Shown: positions 1-8,617 of the stretch, piece after piece
Layout: every line of letters begins with the position of its first letter
Position numbering within the stretch: position 1 is the first letter of the stretch
NCBI GenBank assembly: GCA_040255525.1
Contig: JBDZVD010000019.1
Span: 1-64,000 of the forward strand
Reading direction: 5' to 3'
Origin: Rugosimonospora sp040255525
Lineage (GTDB): Bacteria; Actinomycetota; Actinomycetes; Mycobacteriales; Micromonosporaceae
Length of the DNA stretch: 64,000 nt
The notes under the pieces: model-generated
The model's input: the letters and a program-made list of their open reading frames with translations, nothing else
Databases searched by the model: none
What the model was told of the DNA's origin: nothing
Program-made: the position numbers and the translations under genes

Positions 1-633
1 TGCCGGTACACCACGATCCAGAACTGGTCGAACAACGTCTACAACCTGGTCACCAAGCGGGCCGTCTGCCACGAGGGCGGCACGATGGAGTGGATCGACG
101 GCAACATCGGTTCCAAGGTCACCATGAAGTACCCGTCGGTGTACATGGTCGGCGAGCACGCCAAGGGCGAGGTGCTGTCGGTGGCGATGGCCGGTGAGGG
201 CCAGCACCAGGACGCCGGCGCGAAGATGGTGCACGCCGCGCCGCACACCTCCTCGACGATCATCAGCAAGTCGATCGCCCGCAGCGGCGGTCGCACCAGC
301 TACCGCGGCCTGGTCCAGGTGCTGGAGGGCTCGCACCACAGCCGCTCGACGGTCAAGTGCGACGCGTTGCTGGTCGACACGGTCTCCCGCTCGGACACCT
401 ACCCGTACGTCGACATCCGCGAGGACGACGTGGCGATGGGGCACGAGGCGACCGTCTCGAAGGTCAGCGAGGACCAGTTGTTCTACCTGATGAGCCGCGG
501 CCTGACCGAGGACGAGGCGATGGCGATGATCGTTCGCGGCTTCATCGAGCCGATCGCCAAGGAGCTTCCGATGGAGTACGCGCTGGAGCTCAACCGCCTG
601 ATCGAGCTGCAGATGGAGGGGGCGGTCGGCTGA
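1..633 (+). CDS. sufB: FeS assembly scaffold SufB, C-terminal part
   Basis: C-terminal 210 residues of SufB; the 5' part lies outside the window and the frame is open from base 1. SufB is the core scaffold of the SufBCD complex on which iron-sulfur clusters are built in the cytoplasm. The segment shows the right-handed beta-helix core and the family's C-terminal helix block (SEDQLFYLMSRGL, then the IVRGFIEPIAKELP stretch), which SufD repeats in similar form 1.2 kb downstream. It is followed at once by sufD, Rieske, sufC, sufS, sufU and sufT, so the assignment is secure. Promoter and regulator of the operon are not visible here. Confidence 0.97.
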   Translation, partial: CRYTTIQNWSNNVYNLVTKRAVCHEGGTMEWIDGNIGSKVTMKYPSVYMVGEHAKGEVLSVAMAGEGQHQDAGAKMVHAAPHTSSTIISKSIARSGGRTSYRGLVQVLEGSHHSRSTVKCDALLVDTVSRSDTYPYVDIREDDVAMGHEATVSKVSEDQLFYLMSRGLTEDEAMAMIVRGFIEPIAKELPMEYALELNRLIELQMEGAVG

Positions 634-667
634 CCGGCCGCCGCCCGACACGATCCCGCGAAACACG

Positions 668-1870
668 ATGGAGACTCCGAAGGACATGACTGCGCCCGCT
701 TCACCTGTCGAGGCCCCGCCGAAGACCAAGTCCCAGGCACTGCGTTCGTTCGACGTGGCCGACTTCCCCGCGCTGACCGGCCGCGAGGAGGAGTGGCGGT
801 TCACCCCGCTGCGGCGCCTGCGCGGGCTGGCCGACGGGGACGGCGGACCGTCCGGCTCCGAACCCAAGCACGAGTACGGCCAACTGCCGGCCGGTGTATC
901 GGTGTCCACTGTGGACAAGAGCGACAAGAGGCTGGGCAGCGTACTGACGCCGTTCGACCGGATCAGCGCGCTGGCCTGGAGCCGGGTCGCGCAGTCCCTG
1001 CTCGTATCGGTGGCGCCGAACACGGTGACGGCGGAGCCGGCGACGGTACGGGTGGTCGGATCGGATGCCACGGCCGCCTCCTTCGGGCACACCTACGTCG
1101 AGGTCGGCGAACTGGCCGAGACCACGCTCGTGCTCGAACACGTGGGCAGCACCACCCTCGCCGACAACGTCGAGGTGTCGGTGGGTCCGGGTGCCCGGCT
1201 GACCCTGGTCACCGTCGCCGACTGGGCACCGGACGCGGTACAGGCGCAACACCTGCGCTTCCGGCTGGCGCGTGACGCGAAGGTGGTGCACGTCCAGGTG
1301 TCGCTCGGCGGTGACCTGGTCCGGCAGTACATCAGCGTGGACTACGCCGACCGGGGCGGCGAGATCGAGTTGTACGGGCTCTACTTCGCCACCGGAAAGC
1401 CGGCCGGCGCCGAAGGCACCGGGTACGGGCAGCACTTCGAGCACCGGCTGCTGGTCGACCACTCGGCACCGGACTGCCGCAGCAACGTGAACTACCGCGG
1501 CGCGCTGCAGGGTAACGAGGCGCGCACGGTGTGGGTCGGCGACGTGCTGATCCGGGCCGAGGCCACCGGTACGGACAGCTACGAGGTCAACCGGAACCTG
1601 GTGCTCAGCGACGGCGCGCGCGCCGACTCGGTACCCAACCTGGAGATCGAGACCGGCGAGGTGATCAGCGCCGGCCACGCCAGCGCCACCGGCCGGTTCG
1701 ACGACGAGCAGCTGTTCTACCTGATGGCCCGGGGCATCCCGGAGACCGAGGCGCGCCGGCTGGTGGTGCGCGGCTTCTTCGCGGAGCTGCTCAACAAGAT
1801 CCCGGTAGAGGAGCTGCGCGAGCGGCTCACCGGCGAGATCGACGCCCGGCTCGGGGAGGCGTCGGCGTGA
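668..1870 (+). CDS. sufD: FeS assembly protein SufD
   Basis: SufD partner of SufB and SufC in the cluster-building scaffold; 400 residues, normal length. The SufD C-terminal block is clear: a conserved histidine in AGHASATGRFDDEQ near residue 336, then a helix closely resembling the end of SufB (LFYLMARGIP, VVRGFFAELL). The N-terminus holds the usual variable region. Two starts are possible: ATG 668 (used here) or ATG 686; neither has a convincing ribosome-binding site. It lies 34 bp after sufB and its stop overlaps the GTG of the Rieske gene, which implies translational coupling. A copy of the 13-bp palindrome GTCCACTGTGGAC lies inside it at 904-916. Confidence 0.96.
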   Translation: METPKDMTAPASPVEAPPKTKSQALRSFDVADFPALTGREEEWRFTPLRRLRGLADGDGGPSGSEPKHEYGQLPAGVSVSTVDKSDKRLGSVLTPFDRISALAWSRVAQSLLVSVAPNTVTAEPATVRVVGSDATAASFGHTYVEVGELAETTLVLEHVGSTTLADNVEVSVGPGARLTLVTVADWAPDAVQAQHLRFRLARDAKVVHVQVSLGGDLVRQYISVDYADRGGEIELYGLYFATGKPAGAEGTGYGQHFEHRLLVDHSAPDCRSNVNYRGALQGNEARTVWVGDVLIRAEATGTDSYEVNRNLVLSDGARADSVPNLEIETGEVISAGHASATGRFDDEQLFYLMARGIPETEARRLVVRGFFAELLNKIPVEELRERLTGEIDARLGEASA

Positions 1871-2189
1871 TCCAGGTCTGCGCGCTTGAGGACATCAAAC
1901 CCGGTACCGCGATCAGCGCCGAGATCGACGGCACTCCCGTCGCGGTGGTGCGTACCGAGGACGGCGAGGTGCACGCGCTGTACGACGAGTGCACGCACGC
2001 CGCGGTACCGCTGTCCGAGGGCGAGATCGAGCGCTGCACGCTGGAATGCTGGCTGCACGGGTCGCGTTTCGACCTGCGTACCGGCCAACCGACCGGCCTG
2101 CCCGCGACCGAACCGGTGCCCGTCTATCCCGTCGAGATCCGCGACGGCTTCATCTTCGTCTCGTTGGAACCAAGCAATGGAGTCAACCC

Positions 2190-2193
<4 letters not shown>
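1867..2193 (+). CDS. Rieske [2Fe-2S] ferredoxin of the suf operon
   Basis: A 108-residue soluble Rieske protein. The cluster motif is complete: CTH near residue 43 and CWLHG about 20 residues later give the two Cys and two His ligands. It has no membrane anchor and no oxygenase domain, so it is a small electron carrier of the kind often annotated as a non-heme iron oxygenase ferredoxin subunit. Its place between sufD and sufC, coupled to both by GTGA overlaps, suggests electron delivery for Suf assembly, for example sulfane reduction; that role is inferred from position only. Start GTG 1867 was chosen because it overlaps the sufD stop and keeps the usual family N-terminus. Confidence 0.92.
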
Positions 2194-2951
<758 letters not shown>

Positions 2952-2971
2952 GCCCGGGACGGAACGTCATC

Positions 2972-4195
2972 ATGGGCTTCGACGTCGAAAAGATTCGCAA
3001 GGACTTCCCGATCCTGGGCCGGGAGGTCAACGGGTACCCGGTGGCGTACCTGGACAGCGCGAACACGTCCCAGAAGCCGCGCCAGGTGCTCGACGTGCTG
3101 GACGAGCACTACACGTGGCACAACGCCAACGTGGCCCGCTCGGTGCATACCCTGGGCACGGAGTCGACGATGGCGTACGAGGGCGCGCGGGCCAGGCTCG
3201 CGACGTTCATCGGCGCCGCGTCGCCGGACGAGATCGTGTTCACCAAGAACTCGACCGAGGCGATCAACCTGGTCGCGCACTCGTACGGGGCGCGGCTGCG
3301 GCCGGGGGACGAGATCGTGATCTCCGAGATGGAGCACCATTCGAACATCGTCCCGTGGCAGCTGCTGTGCGAGCGTACCGGCGCGACGCTGCGCTGGTTC
3401 AGCGTCACCGACGAGGGCCGGCTGGATCTGTCCACACTGGACGAGCTGGTCAACGAGCGCACGAAGCTGGTCAGCGTCGTGCACATGTCCAACACGCTGG
3501 GCACGATCAACCCGATCGAGGACATCGTCCGCCGGGCGCGTGAGGTCGGCGCCCTGGTCATGCTCGACTGCTCCCAGTCGGTACCGCACCTGCCGGTGGA
3601 CGTGTCCGCGCTGGGCGTGGACTTCATCGCGTTCACCGGGCACAAGATGCTCGGGCCGACCGGCATCGGCGTGCTGTGGGGCAGGGGCGAGATCCTGGCC
3701 GGCATGCCGCCGTTCCTCGGTGGCGGTTCGATGATCGAGACCGTCACCATGGACAAGACCACGTACATGCCGCCGCCGGCGCGCTTCGAGGCGGGTACCC
3801 CGCCGATCGCCCAGGCGGTCGGGCTCGGCGCGGCCGTGGACTACCTGACGGCGATCGGCATGCCGGCCATCGCCGAGCATGAACGGGAGATCACCGAGTA
3901 CGCCCTGGACGGTCTGTCCACTGTGGAAGGATTGCGCATCTTCGGTCCCACCGTACCGGTCGGGCGCGGCGGCACGATCTCCTTCGATCTGGCCGGTGTG
4001 CACCCGCACGACGTGGGGCAGGTGCTCGACTCCCTCGGCGTCGAGGTGCGTGTCGGGCACCACTGCGCCCGGCCGACCTGCGTGCGCTTCGGCGTACCGG
4101 CGATGACCCGGGCGTCGTTCTACCTGTACACCACGACACGGGAGATCGACGCCCTGGTACAGGGCCTGAACCAGGTGCGGAAGGTGTTCGCGTGA
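2972..4195 (+). CDS. sufS: cysteine desulfurase SufS
   Basis: PLP-dependent group II cysteine desulfurase (407 residues) that mobilises sulfur from cysteine as a persulfide. The PLP lysine is in FTGHKMLGPTG (about Lys225) and the persulfide-forming cysteine in RPTCVRFG (about Cys369). The short active-site loop fits the SufS class that works with a SufU or SufE partner; sufU follows directly, its ATG overlapping this stop (ATGA). It starts 20 bp after sufC. Length and motifs are normal. Confidence 0.97.
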   Translation: MGFDVEKIRKDFPILGREVNGYPVAYLDSANTSQKPRQVLDVLDEHYTWHNANVARSVHTLGTESTMAYEGARARLATFIGAASPDEIVFTKNSTEAINLVAHSYGARLRPGDEIVISEMEHHSNIVPWQLLCERTGATLRWFSVTDEGRLDLSTLDELVNERTKLVSVVHMSNTLGTINPIEDIVRRAREVGALVMLDCSQSVPHLPVDVSALGVDFIAFTGHKMLGPTGIGVLWGRGEILAGMPPFLGGGSMIETVTMDKTTYMPPPARFEAGTPPIAQAVGLGAAVDYLTAIGMPAIAEHEREITEYALDGLSTVEGLRIFGPTVPVGRGGTISFDLAGVHPHDVGQVLDSLGVEVRVGHHCARPTCVRFGVPAMTRASFYLYTTTREIDALVQGLNQVRKVFA

Positions 4196-4770
4196 TGACC
4201 GCCCCCGATCAGCTGTACCAGGAGATCATCCTGGATCACTACAAACACCCGCACGGGCGTGGCCTGCGCGAGCCGTATCAGGCCGAGGCGCACCACGTGA
4301 ACCCGACGTGCGGCGACGAGGTGACCCTTCGGGTACAGATGCACGACGGCGTGGTCGAGGATGTGTCGTACGACGGTATGGGCTGCTCGATCAGCCAGGC
4401 CGCGGCCAGCGTGCTCTACGAGCTGGTGTGCGGCCGGCGGCTGGATGACGCTATGGCGCGGCACGAGGCGTTCGTCACCCTGATGTCCGAACGGGGTCAG
4501 GCCGAAGCGGACGAAGACCTGCTGGAGGACGCGATCGCGTTCGCCGGCGTCGCCAAGTACCCGGCTCGGGTCAAGTGCGCGCTGCTACCGTGGATGGCGT
4601 TCAAGGACGCCGCCGCCCGTGCGACCGGCGCCGGCGCCGAGGAACCGGGCGCCGCGGTCAAGCAGGTGGATTCGGGAACAGCGGCCGCCAGCGGTGCCGA
4701 CGGAGCAGGCGCCACGGTCAAGGGGCCGGATTCGGGAACAGCGGCGGCAAGCATAGGGGGCGAGGCATGA
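4192..4770 (+). CDS. sufU: sulfur transfer protein SufU with a duplicated tail
   Basis: Zinc-dependent sulfur acceptor that takes persulfide from SufS. The three zinc-binding cysteines of the SufU family are present: Cys40 (PTCGDEV), Cys65 (GMGCSIS) and Cys129 (VKCALL). The conserved domain ends near residue 145; the protein then carries a low-complexity Ala/Gly/Ser tail of about 45 residues in which DSGTAAAS appears twice. That tail comes from a 60-bp in-frame tandem duplication (4621-4740) and is not part of the usual family length of about 150 residues. ATGA overlaps couple it to sufS and sufT. Confidence 0.95.
   Translation: MMTAPDQLYQEIILDHYKHPHGRGLREPYQAEAHHVNPTCGDEVTLRVQMHDGVVEDVSYDGMGCSISQAAASVLYELVCGRRLDDAMARHEAFVTLMSERGQAEADEDLLEDAIAFAGVAKYPARVKCALLPWMAFKDAAARATGAGAEEPGAAVKQVDSGTAAASGADGAGATVKGPDSGTAAASIGGEA
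4621..4740 (+). repeat. 60-bp in-frame tandem duplication in the sufU tail
   Basis: Two adjacent 60-bp blocks (4621-4680 and 4681-4740) match at about three quarters of positions when aligned by eye. The last 10 bases of each (ttcgggaaca) are identical. The period is 20 codons, so the reading frame is kept and a repeated DSGTAAAS tail is encoded. Confidence 0.85.
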
Positions 4771-5093
4771 CCACGGCACTGGCCGACATCGAAGAGGCTC
4801 TGAAGGACGTCGTCGACCCGGAGCTGGGCATCAACGTGGTCGACCTCGGTCTGATCTACGGGATCCACGTCGACGACGACAACGTCGCCACCGTCGACAT
4901 GACGCTGACCTCGGCGGCGTGCCCGCTGACCGACGTGATCGAGGACCAGGCGCGGCAGGCGCTGTGCACCGGTCCGGGCGGCGGCCTGGTCAGCGACATC
5001 CGGATCAACTGGGTGTGGCTCCCGCCGTGGGGCCCCGACAAGATCACTGACGACGGTCGCGAGCAGTTGCGGGCGCTCGGCTTCAACGTCTGA
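4767..5093 (+). CDS. sufT: SufT-like DUF59 (MIP18 family) FeS assembly factor
   Basis: 108-residue DUF59 protein, probably SufT, an accessory factor for FeS cluster maturation. The family signature is clear: VVDPELGINVVDLGLIY near residues 12-28 and LTSAACPLTD near 48-57 with the conserved cysteine. Start ATG 4767 overlaps the sufU stop; the open frame extends further upstream inside sufU, but that part is a shadow. It is the last gene of the suf operon; the next gene is 290 bp downstream. Confidence 0.94.
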   Translation: MTTALADIEEALKDVVDPELGINVVDLGLIYGIHVDDDNVATVDMTLTSAACPLTDVIEDQARQALCTGPGGGLVSDIRINWVWLPPWGPDKITDDGREQLRALGFNV

Positions 5094-5383
5094 TCCGGGT
5101 CGTCTGACGCGAACCGCCGCTGCGCCGCGTCCCGGCGCAGATCCGGCCGGTACGGAATCTGGGTGGCGTGGGCCGGGTACGGTCGCCGCGTCGCTGCGCT
5201 GGGGGCGCCTGGCCACGGCCCTGGTGTCCAGCGCGGTGATGTGGTGGTGCTCGCCGTCCGTCTCGCGGCCACGTCCTGGAGCGGGTACCGCCGGAGGCGG
5301 GACTTCGCGGGGCGCCGTCCGCGGGACGGTCGGGGCCGGCGAGTACCGGCATCCGGGACCACGGCCGGGTTAACGTCGAAGGC
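5094..5383. other. intergenic region after the suf operon
   Basis: No gene is supported here. The stretch is GC-rich and partly open in several frames, but nothing resembles a protein family. It must hold the end of the suf transcript and the promoter of the HAD gene at 5384; I see no clean terminator hairpin or promoter. Confidence 0.5.
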
Positions 5384-6142
5384 ATGCCGATCACTCCGCG
5401 CGCGCTGCTGCTCGACTTCGGTGGCGTCATCGTCGACGACATCCGCCGCGCGACCTGGGCCCGGGAGCTGGCCGAGACGGTACACACGCTGCTCGCAGCG
5501 AGCGGCGCCCAGCCGCCGGCGGTCGCCGAGATCGAGGCCGACCTGTCCGCCGGATTGAACGCCTACGGGTACTGGGGCGACGGCGTCGCCCGGTCGTTCG
5601 CCCCGATCGAGCTGAGCCACGAGCAGCTGTGGGCGGATTTCGTCGCCGCGGACTGGCCACCGGCCGCCCGCGAGGTCGTCCTCGCGCACGCCAGCACGCT
5701 GACCTACCGCCTCGGCGAGGTGCGCCAGGAGTGGCGGGTCCGGCCGGGCATGGTGGAGCTGCTGGCCGACGCCGCCGCGCGGGGGATCCTGCTGGCCGTC
5801 GTCAGCAACACCATCTACGGCAACGTGCACCGCGACTTCCTGGAGCGCACCGGGCTCGCCGACCGGTTCGCGGTGCAGGTCTACAGCGACGAGGCGGGGG
5901 TGCGCAAACCCAATCCGGAGCTGATCCTCCGGACGATCCGGGCGCTGTCGGTCAGCCCGCACCAGGTCTGGTTCGTCGGCGACACCCGGTCCCGGGACAT
6001 CCGCTGCGGGCGGCGCGCCGGGGTGGGCACCACCGTGCTGATGCGCTCCGAGCGGACCCTGATCGATCCGGCCACCCCGGTCGAGCCGGACCTTGAGGTG
6101 CCCGATCCGGTGGCGCTGCGCGCCCTGCTCACCGCGTCCTGA
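5384..6142 (+). CDS. HAD-IA family hydrolase
   Basis: Cytoplasmic haloacid-dehalogenase superfamily phosphatase/hydrolase, 252 residues. Motif I is DFGGV near residue 11 (nucleophile Asp; the second Asp of the usual DxD is replaced by Gly, as in the HAD-IA branch with epoxide-hydrolase-like N-terminus). Motif II is the Ser of VVSNT, motif III the Lys of GVRKPNP, and motif IV VGDTRSRD. The substrate cannot be read from the sequence. ATG 5384 is used. The next gene begins 26 bp downstream and may be co-transcribed. Confidence 0.85.
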   Translation: MPITPRALLLDFGGVIVDDIRRATWARELAETVHTLLAASGAQPPAVAEIEADLSAGLNAYGYWGDGVARSFAPIELSHEQLWADFVAADWPPAAREVVLAHASTLTYRLGEVRQEWRVRPGMVELLADAAARGILLAVVSNTIYGNVHRDFLERTGLADRFAVQVYSDEAGVRKPNPELILRTIRALSVSPHQVWFVGDTRSRDIRCGRRAGVGTTVLMRSERTLIDPATPVEPDLEVPDPVALRALLTAS

Positions 6143-6168
6143 CCGGCCCACCCGGTACCCTGCCTCCC

Positions 6169-6813
6169 ATGGGCAGCAGGCCGGCGGCGGGTGGCGGGCG
6201 GTGGGTCGAGGTCGACCCCGACCGGATGCCCCGCTGGCTTTCCGGCTTCGCCGAGCGGCACGGTGCCTGGGCAGTCGTCGGCGGTGACCGGGCGCTGGAG
6301 TTGCGCGCCGAGGACGGCGCCCGCGCCGAATGCCATCCGCCGCCCGGCGCCCCGACGTGGGCGGGCCTGGACCAGTTCCTCGCTGTGGTGCGCGCGCCGG
6401 GCCCGCTCGGCCTGCTGCTGGCCCGCCGCGGCGCGGTGGCGGTCGGGGTGGCCGAGGGCGGCGCGCTGGTGTCGTCCAAGGTGGACAGCCGGTACGTGCA
6501 GGGTCGCACCGCGGCCGGCGGCTGGTCCCAGCAGCGGTTCGCCCGCCGGCGGGAGAACCAGGCCCGCGCGGCGGCCGGGGACGCCGCGGACGTCGTCGCC
6601 CGGCTGCTGCTGCCCAGGGTGGCGGAGCTGGCCGCGGTGGTGGGCGGGGGAGACCGCCGGGCGGTGGACGCGGTCCTCGCCGATCCCCGGCTGGAGCCCG
6701 TGGCGGCGCTGTGCGGCGAGCGGTTCCTGGAGGTACCGGAGCCCAAGCTAGCAGTGCTGGAGGCGGCGGTACGCCGGGCCCGCTCGGTGCGTATCAGGCT
6801 GGTAGATCCTTGA
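6169..6813 (+). CDS. acVLRF1 family peptidyl-tRNA hydrolase (Vms1/eRF1-like)
   Basis: 214 residues resembling the actinobacterial Vms1-like release-factor family (acVLRF1), which hydrolyses peptidyl-tRNA on stalled large ribosomal subunits in quality control. The diagnostic stretch is SSKVDSRYVQGRTAAGG, followed by WSQQRFARRRENQA (about residues 102-132), with the catalytic-loop glutamine and a strongly basic tract. The N-terminus (VDPDRMPRWLSGFAERHG) is also typical. The start is ATG 6169. Its 3' end overlaps the end of a degraded gene on the other strand by 20 bp. Confidence 0.85.
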   Translation: MGSRPAAGGGRWVEVDPDRMPRWLSGFAERHGAWAVVGGDRALELRAEDGARAECHPPPGAPTWAGLDQFLAVVRAPGPLGLLLARRGAVAVGVAEGGALVSSKVDSRYVQGRTAAGGWSQQRFARRRENQARAAAGDAADVVARLLLPRVAELAAVVGGGDRRAVDAVLADPRLEPVAALCGERFLEVPEPKLAVLEAAVRRARSVRIRLVDP

Positions 6814-7369
6814 GCCAGACCTTGACTCCGCCGTGATGCGAACACGTGCCCCGACGGTGCTCGCTGTAGCTGTAGGTGCCGTCCTTGCACTCGGCGCTGG
6901 CACCCGACGGCGCCTGGGCGGCATGCGTGGGCCGGGCCACGCAGTGGCCTGAACTGTTGCGGTACTGGTTGGCCCCGCAGCTTCCCGGCCGCGCCGCACC
7001 CGGTCTGGGTCTGCTGCTCGAAGAACACCGTCGTGACCGGCCGGTAGTTCTCGTTGAAGGTGGCGGGCAACTCGGTCTTCCAGAAGTTCTGGATCGAGTT
7101 GATGTAGAGCGTGTTGCGGCAGTCGATGTTGTTCAGCCGGTCCGGGTTGGTGGTCGCGCACTCCCGCGCGAGGTTCCCGTTGTCCCCTCGCCGCCGACGA
7201 CGCGACTGGCCCCGTACCCACCGCCGGCCAGCACCAGGATGACGGTGACGATGATGCCGGCGATGCCGCCGCGGCCACCGCCGATCGGGATCATGCCGCC
7301 CAGGCCGCCGGAGCCCCGCCGGTCGTCGACCTGGCCGGTGTCGATCTGCGCGCCCTCGTTCAACTCCAT
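6794..7369 (-). pseudogene. chimeric remnant: zinc metallopeptidase N-terminus joined to a DUF3761 C-terminus
   Basis: Read from ATG 7369 on the minus strand. The first part matches the N-terminus of YpfJ-type neutral zinc metallopeptidases: MELNEGAQIDTGQVDDRRG, a glycine-rich stretch and one membrane helix (IIVTVILVLAGGGYG). The frame shifts near 7190 and continues as DNGNLARECATTNPDRLNN and WKTELPATFNENYRPVTTVF up to TGCGAA (near 6987). A second frame change leads into a different family, CKDGTYSYSEHRRGTCSHHG, typical of DUF3761, and ends at the stop at 6794. The peptidase's HExxH catalytic region is absent. Two frame changes plus a family switch indicate a deletion fusion that has decayed; sequencing indels could explain the frame changes but not the switch. 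Confidence 0.7.
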
Positions 7370-7477
7370 GGCGGCCGAGGTACCCGTTGATCTCACCGGG
7401 TAATCCGGAGGCGTCGATGCGTGGGCGGCCGTCGATGCGCGGGTGGGCTGCCCGGGGCCGGTGCCTGCCGGTCCCGG

Positions 7478-7963
7478 CTACTCGCCAGCCGGCCGGGAGG
7501 CGCTTCCCGCCGGTACGTTGTCGAGGTGGCCGACCACCGCGTCGGCGATGTCGCCGAGGACCCGGATCTGCTCGCCGGTGAGCCGGTCGATGAAGTGCCG
7601 CCGGACGGACTCGACGTGTTTGGGGGCGGCGGACCGGATCGCCCGCCAGCCGTCGCCGGTGAGCACGATGACCGCCCCGCGGCCGTCCGACGGGTGCTCC
7701 TCCCGGGTGACCAGGCCGCGTTGCTGCATCCGGGTCAGGTGGTGCGACAACCGGCTCTTGGACCAGCGCATGTGCGCGGACAGTTCGCTCAGGCGCAGCC
7801 GGTGGCCCTCGGTCTCCGACAGGTTGGACAGCACGTCATAGTCGGCGTCGGACAACCCCGAGTCCTCCGCGAGGTCGCGCGAGACCTGCAGATCCAGCAG
7901 CAGCCGCATCCGCCGGTATCCGAGCCAGGCGCGCATCTGCGCGTCGTCCAGCCACCCGGTCAC
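7478..7963 (-). CDS. MarR family transcriptional regulator
   Basis: 161-residue winged-helix regulator. The MarR fold is visible: a dimerisation helix (LGYRRMRLLLDLQVSRDLAED), the SDADYDVLSNLSET helix, the recognition region LSAHMRWSKSRLSHHLTRM, and the wing REEHPSDGRGAVIVLT. The start is GTG 7963; an upstream in-frame ATG at 7996 would lie inside the operator. It is divergent from the YczE-like gene at 8021, with two inverted copies of a 14-bp operator between them, so it very likely represses both. The ligand is unknown. Confidence 0.92.
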   Translation of the reverse strand: MTGWLDDAQMRAWLGYRRMRLLLDLQVSRDLAEDSGLSDADYDVLSNLSETEGHRLRLSELSAHMRWSKSRLSHHLTRMQQRGLVTREEHPSDGRGAVIVLTGDGWRAIRSAAPKHVESVRRHFIDRLTGEQIRVLGDIADAVVGHLDNVPAGSASRPAGE

Positions 7964-7983
7964 ACCCCGGAGCCTAGCACCTT

Positions 7984-8028
7984 GTTGACATATCAACCAG
8001 GGCTGCGTTACCTTGTTGATATGTCAAC
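7984..8028. promoter_or_regulatory. two MarR operators and overlapping promoter
   Basis: Site 1 is gttgacatatcaac (7984-7997). Site 2, gttgatatgtcaac (8015-8028), is its exact reverse complement, and each has perfect 5-bp palindromic arms. TTGACA (7985-7990) in site 1 serves as the -35 box; TACCTT (8009-8014), 18 bp later, serves as the -10 box. The expected transcript start falls on the ATG at 8021, which implies a leaderless mRNA. Site 2 covers that start, so a bound repressor would block both ends of the promoter. Site 1 is 21 bp from the marR start and can mediate autoregulation. Confidence 0.85.
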
Positions 8029-8617
8029 AAGCCGCTTGGTCAACCTGTATCTCGGTCTCGTCCTCTTCGGCTTGAGCGTGGCGCTGATGGTCCGGGCCGG
8101 CCTCGGCCTGGACCCGTGGGACGTACTCCACCAGGGCCTGTCCGAGCGCACCGGCATCGGGCTGGGCTGGGTCGTCATCGGGGTCGGCGCACTGGTGCTG
8201 CTGATGTGGTGGCCACTGCACCAGCGGCCGGGTCTGGGTACGGTCAGCAACGTCATCGTGGTGGGGCTGACCGCGCAGGGTGCGCTGGCGGTCCTGCCCC
8301 ACCCCGGCCCGCTCGCCCTCCGGTTCGCCTTCCTGGTGGTCGGGATCCTCGCCAACGGCGTGGCCACCGGCCTGTACATCGGGGCCGGGCTCGGCCCCGG
8401 CCCGCGCGACGGGCTGATGACCGGCCTGGCCGCGCGCGGTCACTCGATCCGCCTGATGCGCACTGCCATCGAGGTGTCCGTCCTGGCCGCCGGGTGGCTC
8501 CTGGGCGGCACCGTCGGGGTGGGCACGGTGGTGTACGCGCTCGCCATCGGGCCGCTCGCCCAGTTCTTCATTCACCGCTTGCACATCGCCGACCGGAAGG
8601 TGGCGCTTGATGGCTGA
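8021..8617 (+). CDS. YczE/YitT-family integral membrane protein
   Basis: 198-residue polytopic membrane protein with about five hydrophobic helices. It matches the YczE/YyaS/YitT family, with the family motif GLGLDPWDVLHQGLS near residue 28 and a second related motif GAGLGPGPRDGLMTGLA near residue 124, an internal repeat typical of the family. The function of the family is not established; members are often controlled by MarR- or GntR-type regulators and tied to small-molecule resistance or transport. Start ATG 8021 lies at the predicted transcript start, inside operator site 2. Its 3' end overlaps the next gene by 8 bp. Confidence 0.88.
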   Translation: MSTSRLVNLYLGLVLFGLSVALMVRAGLGLDPWDVLHQGLSERTGIGLGWVVIGVGALVLLMWWPLHQRPGLGTVSNVIVVGLTAQGALAVLPHPGPLALRFAFLVVGILANGVATGLYIGAGLGPGPRDGLMTGLAARGHSIRLMRTAIEVSVLAAGWLLGGTVGVGTVVYALAIGPLAQFFIHRLHIADRKVALDG

